From Isosphaera pallida ATCC 43644 (lineage in GTDB: Bacteria; Planctomycetota; Planctomycetia; Isosphaerales; Isosphaeraceae), in contig NC_014962.1 of the NCBI RefSeq assembly GCF_000186345.1, positions 5,360,450 to 5,424,449 on the forward strand: 64,000 bases of DNA, written 5' to 3'. Of this stretch, positions 56,001 to 64,000 are shown piece by piece (position 1 is the first letter of the stretch; every line of letters starts with the position of its first letter). The notes beneath the pieces were generated by a model that worked only from the letters and a program-made list of their open reading frames with translations, was not told the origin of the DNA and did no database searches. The position numbers were made by a program, and so were the translations under genes.

Positions 56001-57960
56001 CAACGACCTGGAGACCCAGTACGAGGTCTCCGCGCTGGCACGGGGACGGCTAACCTGGTTGGCCGACCCGACCGGATCGCCGTCTGCCAACCCCACGCCG
56101 GCAGTCAACGGCCAAGCGTCGGGTTCTCCCAACGGCACCCCATCCACTCACAGCGCGGCGCGGTCGGAGACCGCCGAGGTCTTCGACTTCCTGGCGTCGC
56201 GGCGTCGGGGCGAGTTCGACGAACTGGAGATGGACCGCTACACCCAATTCCACCTGCTGACCCGCTCGCTCTCGGAAGTCTCCAGCGACTTGAACACCCT
56301 GGCTGGCGACCTCTTCGGCCTCATCAGCGACTTCGGCGGTTTGGCGACTCGCCAAGGTCGTCTTACCCGTGAGATCCAAGATAAGCTCATGCGGGTGCGA
56401 ATGGTTCCCCTAGGCACGCTCAACAACCAGTTGCAGCGAACCGTTCGCAGCGTCGCCGAACAAATGGGCAAGAAGGTGGATTTGATCCTGGAGGGGGAGC
56501 AGATCGAACTAGAGAAAACGGTGCTGGAGGAGATGGTCGAACCGTTCCTGCACCTGCTGCGCAACGCCGTCGATCATGGGGTGGAAACGCCAGCAGTCCG
56601 CCGCGAACGGGGCAAGCCCGAACGCGCTCGCATCGAAGTCCGCGCCTCGTATCAAGGAACCCAAGTGGTCCTTCAAGTCCGCGACGACGGCAACGGGATC
56701 GATCCCCAGGCCCTTCGCGCCGCGGCGGTGAGAAACGGGCTGCTTTCCACCGCGGAAGCCGAGGCGCTGAGCCGCGACGAGGCGCTGCAACTCATCTTCG
56801 TGCCGGGCATCTCCACCGCCCGCGAAGTCAGCGAGATTTCGGGACGGGGAGTGGGCATGGATGTGGTCAAGACCAAGATCCTCCGGCTCAAGGGAACGTT
56901 GACCCTGGAATCCACCCTGGGCCAGGGCACGACCTTCACCATTCGCCTGCCCATGTCGCTGGCGATCACTCGCGCTCTGCTGGTGGAGGCCGGGGATCGT
57001 CTCTACGCCATCCCGGTGCAGTCGATCACCCAGCTGTCACGGATCGACCGGGACCGCATTCAACAGGTGGGGCGGGAGCGTTTTATCCGTCTGGGCGAGC
57101 GTCTGTTGCCCCTGGTTCGGTTGGCCGACGTCCTGGACCTGCCCGCCACCCCGGCCGAGTCCACCGAACCCAACGTGCCGATCGTGGTCGTGGGGCTAGG
57201 CGGACGGTTCGTAGCCGTGGCGGTCGATCAATTGGTGGCCAACCGGGAAATCGTGGTCAAGACCCTGGGCAACCATCTCCGACGGGTGCACGGCCTCATC
57301 GGGGCGACCCTGATGGGGGATGGCACCGTGGTGCCGATCCTCAACCTCGTCGAACTCATCCAGGAACCCGGCCGGGTTGATCTAGCGCGAAAGGTCGGGC
57401 CGGTCGCCTCCTCCTCCACCTCGCCAGCGACGGCTCCATCGTCCGCAGCCGAGGCGGTCGCCACCGCCCTTCCCAGCGCTGCCCCCCTGGTGCCGCCCAC
57501 CAAGAGCGCGGAGGGGTCACTCTCGACTCGGGGCTCCAAGAAGCTCGGTTCCCGCAACCGGGACGGAGGTCCGCTAACGATCCTGGTGGTGGACGACTCG
57601 CCTACCGTGCGCCGCACCGTCTCCAACCTGATCAAAGACCAGGGCTGGACCCCCATCCTCGCCAAGGATGGTCTGGACGCCATCGAGACGCTGCAACGCT
57701 CCCCCGTCATCCCCGACCTCGTGCTGTTGGATATCGAAATGCCCCGGATGGACGGCTACGAAGTGCTCGGCAACCTCCGTGCCCAACCGTCGTTCCGGAA
57801 CCTGCCGATTGTGATGGTGACCTCGCGGGCCGGCCAAAAACACCGCCGCAAAGCGATGGACCTAGGAGCGACCGACTACGTGATCAAACCCTACGACGAC
57901 GAGGAGATGCTGGCCCGAATTCGCCGACTCGTCGGCAATCGTCGCGCGACCCTCATTTGA
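53083..57960 (+). CDS. cheA: hybrid chemotaxis kinase CheA with four Hpt domains and a receiver
   Basis: A 1625-residue kinase. There are four Hpt domains, each with its phosphorylatable His: His49 (RLAHSIRGAA), His285 (SAHTLKGAAG), His477 (AIHTLKGAAG) and His762 (SVHTLKGSAG). Hpt2-4 share the lead sequence FAQEAEDHL or FAEEAEDHL. After an SGEF-repeat linker and Hpt4 come the P3 dimerisation helices (about 925-1120), the HATPase with N-box HLLRNAVDHG (from 1157), DDGNGID (from 1201) and GRGVGMDVV, a CheW-like P5 domain (about 1295-1425) and a C-terminal receiver (Asp1550 in LVLLDIEMP). The order matches ChpA/PilL of pilus-control systems. It should phosphorylate its own receiver and the TPR-response regulator. 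Confidence 0.94.
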   Translation: MSNFVRRDDLTGFLHEADEALPAIRQAVEDALIDPDQSHRLTEAHRLAHSIRGAAAMVRLEPMARLLSIQEELLEDLIYQADSPSEQTAELLLTCFETIDSALSLLRDLLGGPAVEDDAARLAAVAVESLEPLTRSIDARYLPYRADHPKVFSSPTLLDEESDRDEEMDTPAQDFDSFSFEPSDKSESDQLNQSDPDSIDLADRVAHLGLDPAEGLLNDPLALVQALDRLDPVVLDRFDAIEPELREVFAEEAEDHLQQLRINLQRLHQSRDDHEAQKAIRRSAHTLKGAAGLVGLHGFSRIAKRLENLIDYLHDHHLELRPATFALVETAINLLEQQWSGQFEPEAMRERVADLLARIDLLLDPPALSQVSGTAATTPALSPISPPVAETIAASSRSLSDEVAAALWDKQSNLNLVRTTDTPTTPGSDFEAIDPELLQVFAQEAEDHLRSIDDSLRLLGRNPEDFEALDELRRAIHTLKGAAGSVKFGILTRLTHRMEDVLDWVAIRAQPIRPELHELLQRTMDVITELIEHPQPTTTASVPALLSRYDDLLARARAEVVSEPGFPIDPPIHTTPLSVPTVDPQSLSGLLQHGATSGPLSEALGAPSGSFGSRSGATPSFSSPPLPVGGPSGASLPPSPMESLGAETSSGEFASHAGSGEFAGYPGSGEFPVSPLPHLPASTPEDAVPAASSPATSEIPESIRLLFPPVPLDDIDKIPPELLEVFAQEAEDHLRAIYSALAILERNPSQIEAFREIRRSVHTLKGSAGLVKLNGLTQMAHQMEHLLDRLGDHPGEIGPDLHAVLIDATDVLLDMSIGQYDHEVMRAAIEKVQRELAQQLIQVQARHLSQSSTGSSVVSRASSGLEADSIDWSAEFGALADPAISAPTPTDPVGAVPVATATSPAAGVGPRVSGEPSRKPSEMLRVPLERIDDLVRLVSELVINRTAYEQRMADLSRMAEEIQASVDRLRVISNDLETQYEVSALARGRLTWLADPTGSPSANPTPAVNGQASGSPNGTPSTHSAARSETAEVFDFLASRRRGEFDELEMDRYTQFHLLTRSLSEVSSDLNTLAGDLFGLISDFGGLATRQGRLTREIQDKLMRVRMVPLGTLNNQLQRTVRSVAEQMGKKVDLILEGEQIELEKTVLEEMVEPFLHLLRNAVDHGVETPAVRRERGKPERARIEVRASYQGTQVVLQVRDDGNGIDPQALRAAAVRNGLLSTAEAEALSRDEALQLIFVPGISTAREVSEISGRGVGMDVVKTKILRLKGTLTLESTLGQGTTFTIRLPMSLAITRALLVEAGDRLYAIPVQSITQLSRIDRDRIQQVGRERFIRLGERLLPLVRLADVLDLPATPAESTEPNVPIVVVGLGGRFVAVAVDQLVANREIVVKTLGNHLRRVHGLIGATLMGDGTVVPILNLVELIQEPGRVDLARKVGPVASSSTSPATAPSSAAEAVATALPSAAPLVPPTKSAEGSLSTRGSKKLGSRNRDGGPLTILVVDDSPTVRRTVSNLIKDQGWTPILAKDGLDAIETLQRSPVIPDLVLLDIEMPRMDGYEVLGNLRAQPSFRNLPIVMVTSRAGQKHRRKAMDLGATDYVIKPYDDEEMLARIRRLVGNRRATLI

Positions 57961-58099
57961 CACCGGTTGGTTTTGGACACACACCTTTTAAAGATCAAAC
58001 ACCGCGCGACATGACACTCGCCTAGTCGCTCGCGCGTCGATCGCCAATTGTGTCCCGCTTTCCGTTCCAGTGGATTCAGGCAAGGGAAAGAGCCAGCCC

Positions 58100-59419
58100 A
58101 TGAGCGACCCACCATCGGCGTTGGGATCGATTCGCCAGCGGGAACGTCAGAGCGACCAAACCGGGTGGGACCACCCCCACGAGTCCCGAGTTCCGCTGAC
58201 CACCACCAGTCCAAGCCGACCGGCCACGGTCGCGCTGGCGCGGTGCGTCGCGGGTGGGCGTTCGTTGGCCCTGGAGATGACCGCCGTTGCCAGCGTCCAG
58301 CGCTCCAGTCGGATGAAGCGCGCTAAGGTGCCACCCGGCAGTGGCGCATTGGGCGTATTGGAGGAATCGGGCGGCCCAACCGTGCCAGTGTTCTCGCTGG
58401 CCGATTTGCTATGTTTCGATCACAGCGACAACGCGCGGCTCTCCAGCGGTTCCCGCGCCCGTGGCCGTCACATTCTGGTGCTTCGTGGAGCCGAAGGGCT
58501 CTGGGCCGTGCTGACCGACACCGTCTCGCGGGTGGTGGCAGTCCCCGATCAGGCGTTGATGACCCTGCCAAGCCCCGTGTTCGGCTCGGGCACGCCGCCA
58601 ATCAAGGCGCTGGTGCCCACCTCGGTGTTGAGGGAATCGCCCCACGCCCTGGCTTCAGTGTGGCGCGACGCCGAAAACCGTCCTGAGCGCGAGGAGTCCG
58701 ATCCCACGCCCGCAGGTGAGGCCGACGGTGAGATCGACGCCTTCGTGCCCCTCTTGGCTCCCGGCCGCCTGCGTCCAATCAACGGGGTGATTCGCTCGCT
58801 GGTCAAAACAGGCCAGGGGTGGAACGACGCCTTCGACGAGGAAGGACTCCTGCCAGCCCGAATCGGTCCCGCGCGTGCCACAGTCGCCGATGCCCCCATC
58901 CTGGGCGGCGGACACTCCAAGCGCGTCCTGTTCTTTCCCATCGAGGAATTCCAGGCCGATGGTCGTTCGGACGCCTCCTCGGGGGTGATCGTCAGCGTCT
59001 CCCAGGTCATCGCGGTGCTGGACGACGCCCCGATGCTGGTGATCCCCCTGGCACCCGGCGACGCCCCCGGCGTGATCGCCTGGCGTCAACGACCCATCCC
59101 CCTCATCGACCTGGCCGCCCGGCTGGGTCTGGCCCCCTCGTTGATCAACCCCGCCCGACGCAACCAACTGGCCGGCCGCGCTCTGCCGTTCCGCCGCCTC
59201 GCCGAAACCCGTGACGAGCGCCGGAGCCTGGCGGTGGTCCGCAACACCCTAGGCCAACTCTTCGCCTTCCCCACCCGTCCCGGCATCCGCACCATCACCC
59301 TGCCAGTCCCCTGTCGCCCTGTTGGACTCGACCCCCACATTCGATCCGACCTGCTGCGTGGCGCATTTCAGTGGAACGACCAACTTTGGCTGGTCCCTGA
59401 CCTCGACCGCATCCGCTAA
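58100..59419 (+). CDS. adaptor with two degenerate CheW domains
   Basis: A 439-residue soluble protein from ATG 58100. Domain 1 (about residues 35-185) has VALARCVAGGRSLALEM, VFSLADLLCF and LWAVLTDTVSRVVAVPD. Domain 2 (about 275-435) has RVLFFPIEEFQ, VIVSVSQVIAVLDDAPMLVI, GVIAWRQRPIPLIDLAARLGL and QLFAFPTRPGIRTITLP. Both follow the strand order of CheW, but domain 1 lacks the usual NLRG-type centre. CheW links receptor tips to CheA in arrays. A two-domain form could bridge neighbouring units or, as with PilI/ChpC-type pairs, serve two inputs. It ends the cluster, 139 bases after cheA. Confidence 0.72.
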   Translation: MSDPPSALGSIRQRERQSDQTGWDHPHESRVPLTTTSPSRPATVALARCVAGGRSLALEMTAVASVQRSSRMKRAKVPPGSGALGVLEESGGPTVPVFSLADLLCFDHSDNARLSSGSRARGRHILVLRGAEGLWAVLTDTVSRVVAVPDQALMTLPSPVFGSGTPPIKALVPTSVLRESPHALASVWRDAENRPEREESDPTPAGEADGEIDAFVPLLAPGRLRPINGVIRSLVKTGQGWNDAFDEEGLLPARIGPARATVADAPILGGGHSKRVLFFPIEEFQADGRSDASSGVIVSVSQVIAVLDDAPMLVIPLAPGDAPGVIAWRQRPIPLIDLAARLGLAPSLINPARRNQLAGRALPFRRLAETRDERRSLAVVRNTLGQLFAFPTRPGIRTITLPVPCRPVGLDPHIRSDLLRGAFQWNDQLWLVPDLDRIR

Positions 59420-59611
59420 ACCAAGCCAAGGCCAATCATCCGCAAAGTCCAGCCGCGCCGCCAAGACGCCCGGGAGATGGGCGATCATCGGGTAAACTCC
59501 CTTCGAGTGAATGTCGCGCCGCCAGGGAATGGTCCCGTCCCTGGCGTCGCGCTCCGACCACTCCACTCCGATCGCCTTGGATTCACCCGTGACCGTTCCG
59601 CGAGACCGCCG

Positions 59612-60820
59612 ATGCACATCCTTTTCGTTCATCAGAACTACCCGGCCCAGTTCGGCCACATCGCCCGATATCTGGTCAAACGGCACGGGTTTCGGTGTTC
59701 GTTCCTCTCCAACAAACCGGCGGGCTTGGTGGACGGCATCCAACGCTACCAGTACACCCCAATCGGCGGAGCCACCAAAACAACCCATTATTGTGTGCGA
59801 ACCTTTGAAAACGCGGTGGCCCACGCCCACGGGGTCCACGCCGCCTGCCGCCAGTTCCCCGGCCTCAAACCCGACCTCATCGTGGGCCATTCCGGCTTCG
59901 GCTCGACCCTCTTCCTGCGAGAGTTGTTCGATTGCCCCATTCTCAACTATTTTGAATATTTTTACCACCCCCACGGTTCCGACCTCGATTTCCGTCCCGA
60001 GTTCCTGCCCCGCGAGATCGACTTTTTGCGGTCCTACTGCCGCAACGCCATGATCCTGCTCGACCTCAACAACTGCGACCGCGGCTACAGCCCAACCGTA
60101 TGGCAGCGAAGTCTGTTCCCCCCCGAATATCTCGACAAGATCGAAGTCATCTTCGACGGAGTCGATCGCGCCATCTGGTCGCGGGTCGAGAACCCTCAAC
60201 GAGTCGTCGCGGGCGAGGCGATCCCCAACGGCGTCAAGATCGTCACCTACGTCTCCCGCGGCTTCGAGGCGATGCGCGGCTTTGACATCTTTATGAAGGC
60301 CGCCAAGCGGATCGCCCAACGCGACCCCGACGTGTTGTTCATCGTGGTCGGTTCCGATCGGGTCTCCTACGGCGGTGACCTCAAGTACATCCAAGAGAAG
60401 TCATTCCGTGAACACGTTCTCAAGCAAGATGATTATGACCTCTCACGATTTCGGTTCGTCGGTACCGTGCCGCCCCAGGAGCTGGCCCGCATCTTCTCGC
60501 TGAGCGACGCGCACATTTATTTGACTGTTCCATTCGTGCTGTCATGGTCGCTGTTCGACGCGCTGGCCTGCGGCGCGACGGTGATCGCCTCCGACACCCC
60601 GCCGGTGCGGGAATTGATCGAACACAACCGCACCGGGTTGCTGGCACCCTTCCACGATGACGAGGCGATCGCCGAGGCGACCTTGGCGGTGTTGCGCGAT
60701 CCCCGGGGTCATCGTCACTTGGCGCGGGCGGGCATGGAACTCATCGAGGAAAAGTACACCCTGGATCGCTGCCTGCCGCGGCTGCTCGACCTTTATCAAC
60801 GGGTGGCTCAGTCGAGATGA
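59612..60820 (+). CDS. glycosyltransferase (GT4/GT-B type)
   Basis: A 402-residue GT-B enzyme starting at MHILFVHQNYPAQFGHIARY, the standard family start, so ATG 59612 is chosen over the longer open frame. The N-terminal acceptor half has LIVGHSGFGSTLFLRELFDC. The C-terminal nucleotide-sugar half has VTYVSRGFEAMRGFDIFMKA, VGSDRVSYGG, and LVP-like YLTVPFVLSWSLFDALACG, followed by the E-x7-E-type region VIASDTPPVRELIEHNRTG. Such enzymes build surface polysaccharides or lipid-linked sugars. Donor and acceptor are unknown. It follows the chemosensory cluster by 192 bases in the same direction; slime or exopolysaccharide for gliding is a possible but unproven link. Confidence 0.87.
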   Translation: MHILFVHQNYPAQFGHIARYLVKRHGFRCSFLSNKPAGLVDGIQRYQYTPIGGATKTTHYCVRTFENAVAHAHGVHAACRQFPGLKPDLIVGHSGFGSTLFLRELFDCPILNYFEYFYHPHGSDLDFRPEFLPREIDFLRSYCRNAMILLDLNNCDRGYSPTVWQRSLFPPEYLDKIEVIFDGVDRAIWSRVENPQRVVAGEAIPNGVKIVTYVSRGFEAMRGFDIFMKAAKRIAQRDPDVLFIVVGSDRVSYGGDLKYIQEKSFREHVLKQDDYDLSRFRFVGTVPPQELARIFSLSDAHIYLTVPFVLSWSLFDALACGATVIASDTPPVRELIEHNRTGLLAPFHDDEAIAEATLAVLRDPRGHRHLARAGMELIEEKYTLDRCLPRLLDLYQRVAQSR

Positions 60821-60875
60821 AGGTCAAGTTCGATTCAAATCAATCAAATTGAGGAGGCGACGCGGGATGGGGTCA

Positions 60876-62564
60876 TCAACGGGCCGAGGCCCGGGGTGGG
60901 GGCGTGTCGGCCACCGGAATCTCGATTAAGTCCTTGGAATAGTGCCAGGTGAGACGATCCCGCCCGTACTGCTCGATCCGTTGGGTCCAAGACTGAGCCG
61001 CTTCGGCGAGAGCCTGGGCTGCGGGTTGGCCTTCAAGAGCGGCCAGCCGCGCGGCTTCGAGATCGGCCAGGAAGTCGGGGGCGGCGGGGAATCGGGGACC
61101 GAGGGCGATTTGGGAAGCGGTGAGGGTTTCGGTGACGGAACGGCCCCAACGGGCCAAGTCTAGCCCGGTGGCCAGTGGCGCGACGATTCCTTGAGGACGG
61201 GTCGGCAACGCCGGGGCCTGACGGTCCCGGCTGATCTGCTGACCGGCTTGGCGACCGGCCAGGAACCGCGCTAGGTCAATCGCTGCCTGGCGTTGGGGGC
61301 CTTCGCTGGTCCGGGACGCGATCCCGATCAGCCAGCCCCCGCCGCGGGGCAGATAGGTGGGGCAATTCAGGTCGGACGAGCGCTCCCACTCTTGGGACGA
61401 GGGATTGAACACACGTTGGGATCCTGGCAGGGGAGCCACACCGATCTGGATCGAAGCCGCGCCAGTGGGGGCAGGGGCGGTAGAGGAACCCGAGCCGACT
61501 CCATTGGTGGGATCGGACCAACTTGGAGCCATTTCGGCCCGGTCGATTAGGAGAGCAACCCGACCTTCGCGGAAGGCGGCGCGGGCGGCGTTGGCGTCGA
61601 ACCGCTCGATCCCTTCAGGACCCAGCGCCCGTGAGGAGACAATCGCCTCCAGGGTGTCCACAAACGGAGGGCTGGTCAAACGGGGTTGCAGCGTTCGGTA
61701 GTCCAAGAGAAACGAGAGCGAATCTCGGTGACGGCCCACCGCCCCCGCGCGGGCCAGGAACAGATCGACAGCGATTCGCTCGTTGGGGTCTGGTCCCAGG
61801 GCCACAGCCAGCGCGGCGTCGGGCTGACCGTCGCCCGACCAGTCGCGGTGGTGCAGGAAGGCGGCCAGGCGGTCGAATTCCTCCCAGGTTCGAGGTGGGT
61901 CTAGGCTCACGCCGGCCTCTTGAGCGGCGGCTCGAAGCGTGGGATCGGCGAAGCGGTCGATTCGATAAACCAACACCAAGACCGAGGTGGAATATGGAAG
62001 CGCCATGCGGTCCCTGCCGTAGCGGGTGGCTCGATCCCGCAGGCCTGGCGCGATCGCCTCGAAGTCGAGAGGGTCGTCGGCCCGAGGGGTCGTCTTCGGG
62101 GTTCGATCGCCACCCCGTCCCCGCGAGGCGGGTGAATCGTCGTCAAGTTCGAAGTCGTCGTCGCGTGGGTCGCGTGGGGTTCGGACCACCCGTTCGGGCA
62201 GGGGAATCAGGGCGTCGAGATCGACGAGTTCGCCCATGCGGTCGCCGGGAAAGAGCAACACGTCGGCGTCGGGCGGTTGGGTGAGGAGTTGGATCGGTTG
62301 GGCGGCGACGATGGCTTCGGCTTGACGGGCAGCGGCCCATTCTCCGGTCAACAGCCGAAGAGTTGGCAATCGGGTTTCGTCTTCGACGACCGCCACAGTC
62401 AACCGCACCCCGGGAAACGTGGCGACCTCCCGTTCGGTCGGTTGGGAGGAGCCACAGCCGCCGCCCAGTGTGAGGGCCAGGCTGCCCAACGCGGCGCTGA
62501 TCGCCATGAAGGCGGAGATGTTGAGGGGGCGAGGGGATGGTTTGCGCGTCCAACAAGGAATCAC
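60876..62564 (-). CDS. extracellular solute-binding lipoprotein
   Basis: A 562-residue protein counted from the GTG at 62564, which has GGGAG eight bases upstream; ATG 62507 is the alternative. The N-terminal lipoprotein signal ends in LALTLGGGC (lipobox Cys near residue 38), so the mature protein is membrane-tethered outside the cytoplasm. The rest follows ABC sugar-type solute-binding proteins: RLTVAVVEDETRLPTLRLL, DVLLFPGDRMGELVDL, ALPYSTSVLVLVYRIDRF, an RTWEEFDRLAAFL helix, GRVALLIDRAEMA, and LARFLAGRQAGQQI. No permease genes are adjacent. An Asp/Arg-rich insert (about residues 125-160) is unusual. It is convergent with the glycosyltransferase. Confidence 0.78.
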   Translation of the reverse strand: MIPCWTRKPSPRPLNISAFMAISAALGSLALTLGGGCGSSQPTEREVATFPGVRLTVAVVEDETRLPTLRLLTGEWAAARQAEAIVAAQPIQLLTQPPDADVLLFPGDRMGELVDLDALIPLPERVVRTPRDPRDDDFELDDDSPASRGRGGDRTPKTTPRADDPLDFEAIAPGLRDRATRYGRDRMALPYSTSVLVLVYRIDRFADPTLRAAAQEAGVSLDPPRTWEEFDRLAAFLHHRDWSGDGQPDAALAVALGPDPNERIAVDLFLARAGAVGRHRDSLSFLLDYRTLQPRLTSPPFVDTLEAIVSSRALGPEGIERFDANAARAAFREGRVALLIDRAEMAPSWSDPTNGVGSGSSTAPAPTGAASIQIGVAPLPGSQRVFNPSSQEWERSSDLNCPTYLPRGGGWLIGIASRTSEGPQRQAAIDLARFLAGRQAGQQISRDRQAPALPTRPQGIVAPLATGLDLARWGRSVTETLTASQIALGPRFPAAPDFLADLEAARLAALEGQPAAQALAEAAQSWTQRIEQYGRDRLTWHYSKDLIEIPVADTPPPRASAR

Positions 62565-62781
62565 GTCGCCGACTCCCGCGGAGGCCGTGCGGTCGATCGC
62601 AACCACCCCGGAACGAGCCGGGGTGGGGATCGGGAAGGGAAGCAAAAGGGGGGGATCGGGTCGCCCGAGATCGGACCAAACATGATCCCCGCGCTGGATG
62701 GTTGGTTCTACGCAGCGGATCGCTCAAAGGTTGGATCGATCACGCCATTGTCCCAGGATCGGATTCATTTTCGTTTTCTGG

Positions 62782-64000
62782 TCATTGGCCTGGAGCGTTT
62801 GGGGCCGGCACGTCGTCCAAGCCGAAGTCGGAGTTGGACGACGAACCAGGAACCGACGAGCCGCTCTGGGAATCGGATCCGGATTCGCTGGGCGCTTTGA
62901 GCAGATCGGTCGGAGCGACGGCGATTTGCTTGAAGGAATCGCCACGGGTTACGTAGTACCAGTTGGCGAAGCGTTTCCCCAGTTGCTCAACCCGTTTGCG
63001 GCCTGCCTCGATTTGTTGGCGGCGTTGTTCCTGGAGGTCCTTTTCACGCTGTTTGGCTGCGTCCTCGGCGGCGCGGCGCTGGTCGCGGATTGGGTGACGG
63101 GGGAGTTCGTCGGTCTGGAACGGGTCTTCGAAGACAACCTGCTCCAAGTCCGGCTCGATCGCTGGCGGCGGAGGCGGTGGCGGCAGCAGGCTTTCGTCGA
63201 ACTCGACCGAGACAAATAGGAACCGCCCGGCATCGGCGTCGGATTTGGAACCGGCCGAGTTGGCTTCGGCGTTCTCGCCTTGGTTTTCGGTTGACACAGG
63301 GGCGACGCGGTCGTCGGCTCCACCGGCCTCCAGTTCGGTTCCTTGGGCAAACAGTGGTTCACCAAAGAACAGGTTGTAAACGACGCCTTCAGAGGTGCCG
63401 ATCCGAACCGACGATTGGGTGGGCAACACGCCGAACGGGATCGCCTGGTTGCGGTTGGGTCCCTCGGCCTTGTAGCAGATCATAAAGCCGGTCGGTTCAC
63501 GGCCTTGGGATTCGTCCGCCGGTTCCTCGCCGGGGGCAGGGCGACCTTGGGACATCCGCCCGATGGCTGCCAGTTGACTCAGAAACGCTTCGTCGATCGA
63601 GGCAATCGGCACGAACAACGAGCCGGTCTTGTCGGAGGCGTCCAGCGCCTGTTTGAGGTTGGCTGGTTTGGTGCGGACGCCGACGATCTTGACGTCGCTC
63701 AGGGCGCTGAGGATGGTGTTGGTCTTAGCCGTGTCGAGTTCGCGGCCCTGGGGAATTTCCAGACCGCTGAGTTGCCAGGGGTCGCCGGGGTTGAGCCGGG
63801 TGAGTTGGAAGACTTCGCCCGGGATCATTCCCCGGCGCAGGTCGATCACCGGTTGGCCGTTCTCGATGAACCGGGTGCGGGTTTCGTCGAAGTGGTTGCG
63901 GTTGAATTCCAGCTTGACGACCCGCGAGGTGTCGAGTTGGAGCAGGTTGGTTTCGATCCAGTCGGAGAACTTGGTGGAGATGTCGGCCTCAACCCGCACG
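62782..64000 (-). CDS. DUF4340 domain protein, 5' part outside the window
   Basis: The C-terminal 405 or more residues of a protein whose start lies beyond the right edge. The visible part has VKLEFNRNHFDETRTRFI, a family-type PWQLSGLEIPQGRELDTAKT, then TNTILSALSDVKIVGVR, matching the DUF4340 pattern. Near the C-terminus comes a charged helix (EDAAKQREKDLQEQRRQQIE) and a FANWYYVTRGDSFKQI segment, then a Ser/Gly/Pro-rich tail. DUF4340 proteins often accompany ABC-type transporters of the gliding (GldG-like) kind in other bacteria. The adjacent upstream genes would be needed to test this. Confidence 0.75.
   Translation of the reverse strand, partial: VRVEADISTKFSDWIETNLLQLDTSRVVKLEFNRNHFDETRTRFIENGQPVIDLRRGMIPGEVFQLTRLNPGDPWQLSGLEIPQGRELDTAKTNTILSALSDVKIVGVRTKPANLKQALDASDKTGSLFVPIASIDEAFLSQLAAIGRMSQGRPAPGEEPADESQGREPTGFMICYKAEGPNRNQAIPFGVLPTQSSVRIGTSEGVVYNLFFGEPLFAQGTELEAGGADDRVAPVSTENQGENAEANSAGSKSDADAGRFLFVSVEFDESLLPPPPPPPAIEPDLEQVVFEDPFQTDELPRHPIRDQRRAAEDAAKQREKDLQEQRRQQIEAGRKRVEQLGKRFANWYYVTRGDSFKQIAVAPTDLLKAPSESGSDSQSGSSVPGSSSNSDFGLDDVPAPNAPGQ

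Noticed and set aside
59249-60394. 381-residue minus-strand open frame
   Set aside because: Antisense to the glycosyltransferase and CheW adaptor genes.

Overview
The window is high-GC DNA with the hallmarks of a planctomycete, most likely of the Isosphaera/Isosphaeraceae type: two DUF1080 (3-keto-disaccharide hydrolase) genes, two sulfatase-family genes, a Tat-exported Gfo/Idh/MocA oxidoreductase, a DUF11 surface protein, Pro/Glu/Lys-rich secreted proteins, a DUF4340 protein, and a large chemosensory cluster like those of gliding bacteria. The genus assignment is inference from gene content; the 16S gene at 16974-18492 would settle it.

Layout. 0-12.7 kb holds scattered envelope, export and metabolic genes: DUF1080 protein, GT-C membrane protein, two related secreted proteins, LolA-like protein, cytidylate-kinase-like protein, A-type Fe-S carrier, 2-hydroxyacid dehydrogenase and Gfo/Idh/MocA oxidoreductase. 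12.9-18.9 kb is a complete linked rRNA operon on the minus strand (16S-23S-5S). It has a strong promoter, two boxA-like antitermination sites, a 23S processing stalk and a 3' hairpin, but no spacer tRNA. 19-22.3 kb holds a replication-initiator-like winged-helix protein and a ParB-DNA methyltransferase fusion. 22.4-29.9 kb holds trpC, a diadenylate cyclase (c-di-AMP), a repeat-rich secreted protein, trpD, an HtrA-type protease and a DksA-type zinc-finger protein.

30.6-34.2 kb holds a 1000-residue TPR protein carrying four copies of a VTQAFA-type motif, next to a single-domain response regulator. 34.5-39.2 kb holds the second DUF1080 gene and two sulfatase-family genes. A broken SecB-like gene lies at about 39.3 kb. 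39.8-44.1 kb holds ispF, cysS, ruvC and a thiS-thiG fusion, followed by a 51-residue small protein.

45.1-59.4 kb is the most interesting block. It is a one-direction chemosensory gene cluster: TPR-response regulator, an unknown helical protein, a TPR-CheW fusion, a PilJ-like transducer, a 1625-residue CheA-response regulator hybrid with four Hpt domains, and a double-CheW adaptor. No CheR or CheB is encoded here. The arrangement resembles Pil-Chp and cyanobacterial phototaxis systems and is a candidate controller of gliding or pilus motility. A glycosyltransferase, a solute-binding lipoprotein and a truncated DUF4340 gene close the window.

Several genes are followed by strong hairpins without a U-tract, which may be how transcription ends in this lineage. 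No tRNA, CRISPR array or insertion sequence was recognised.
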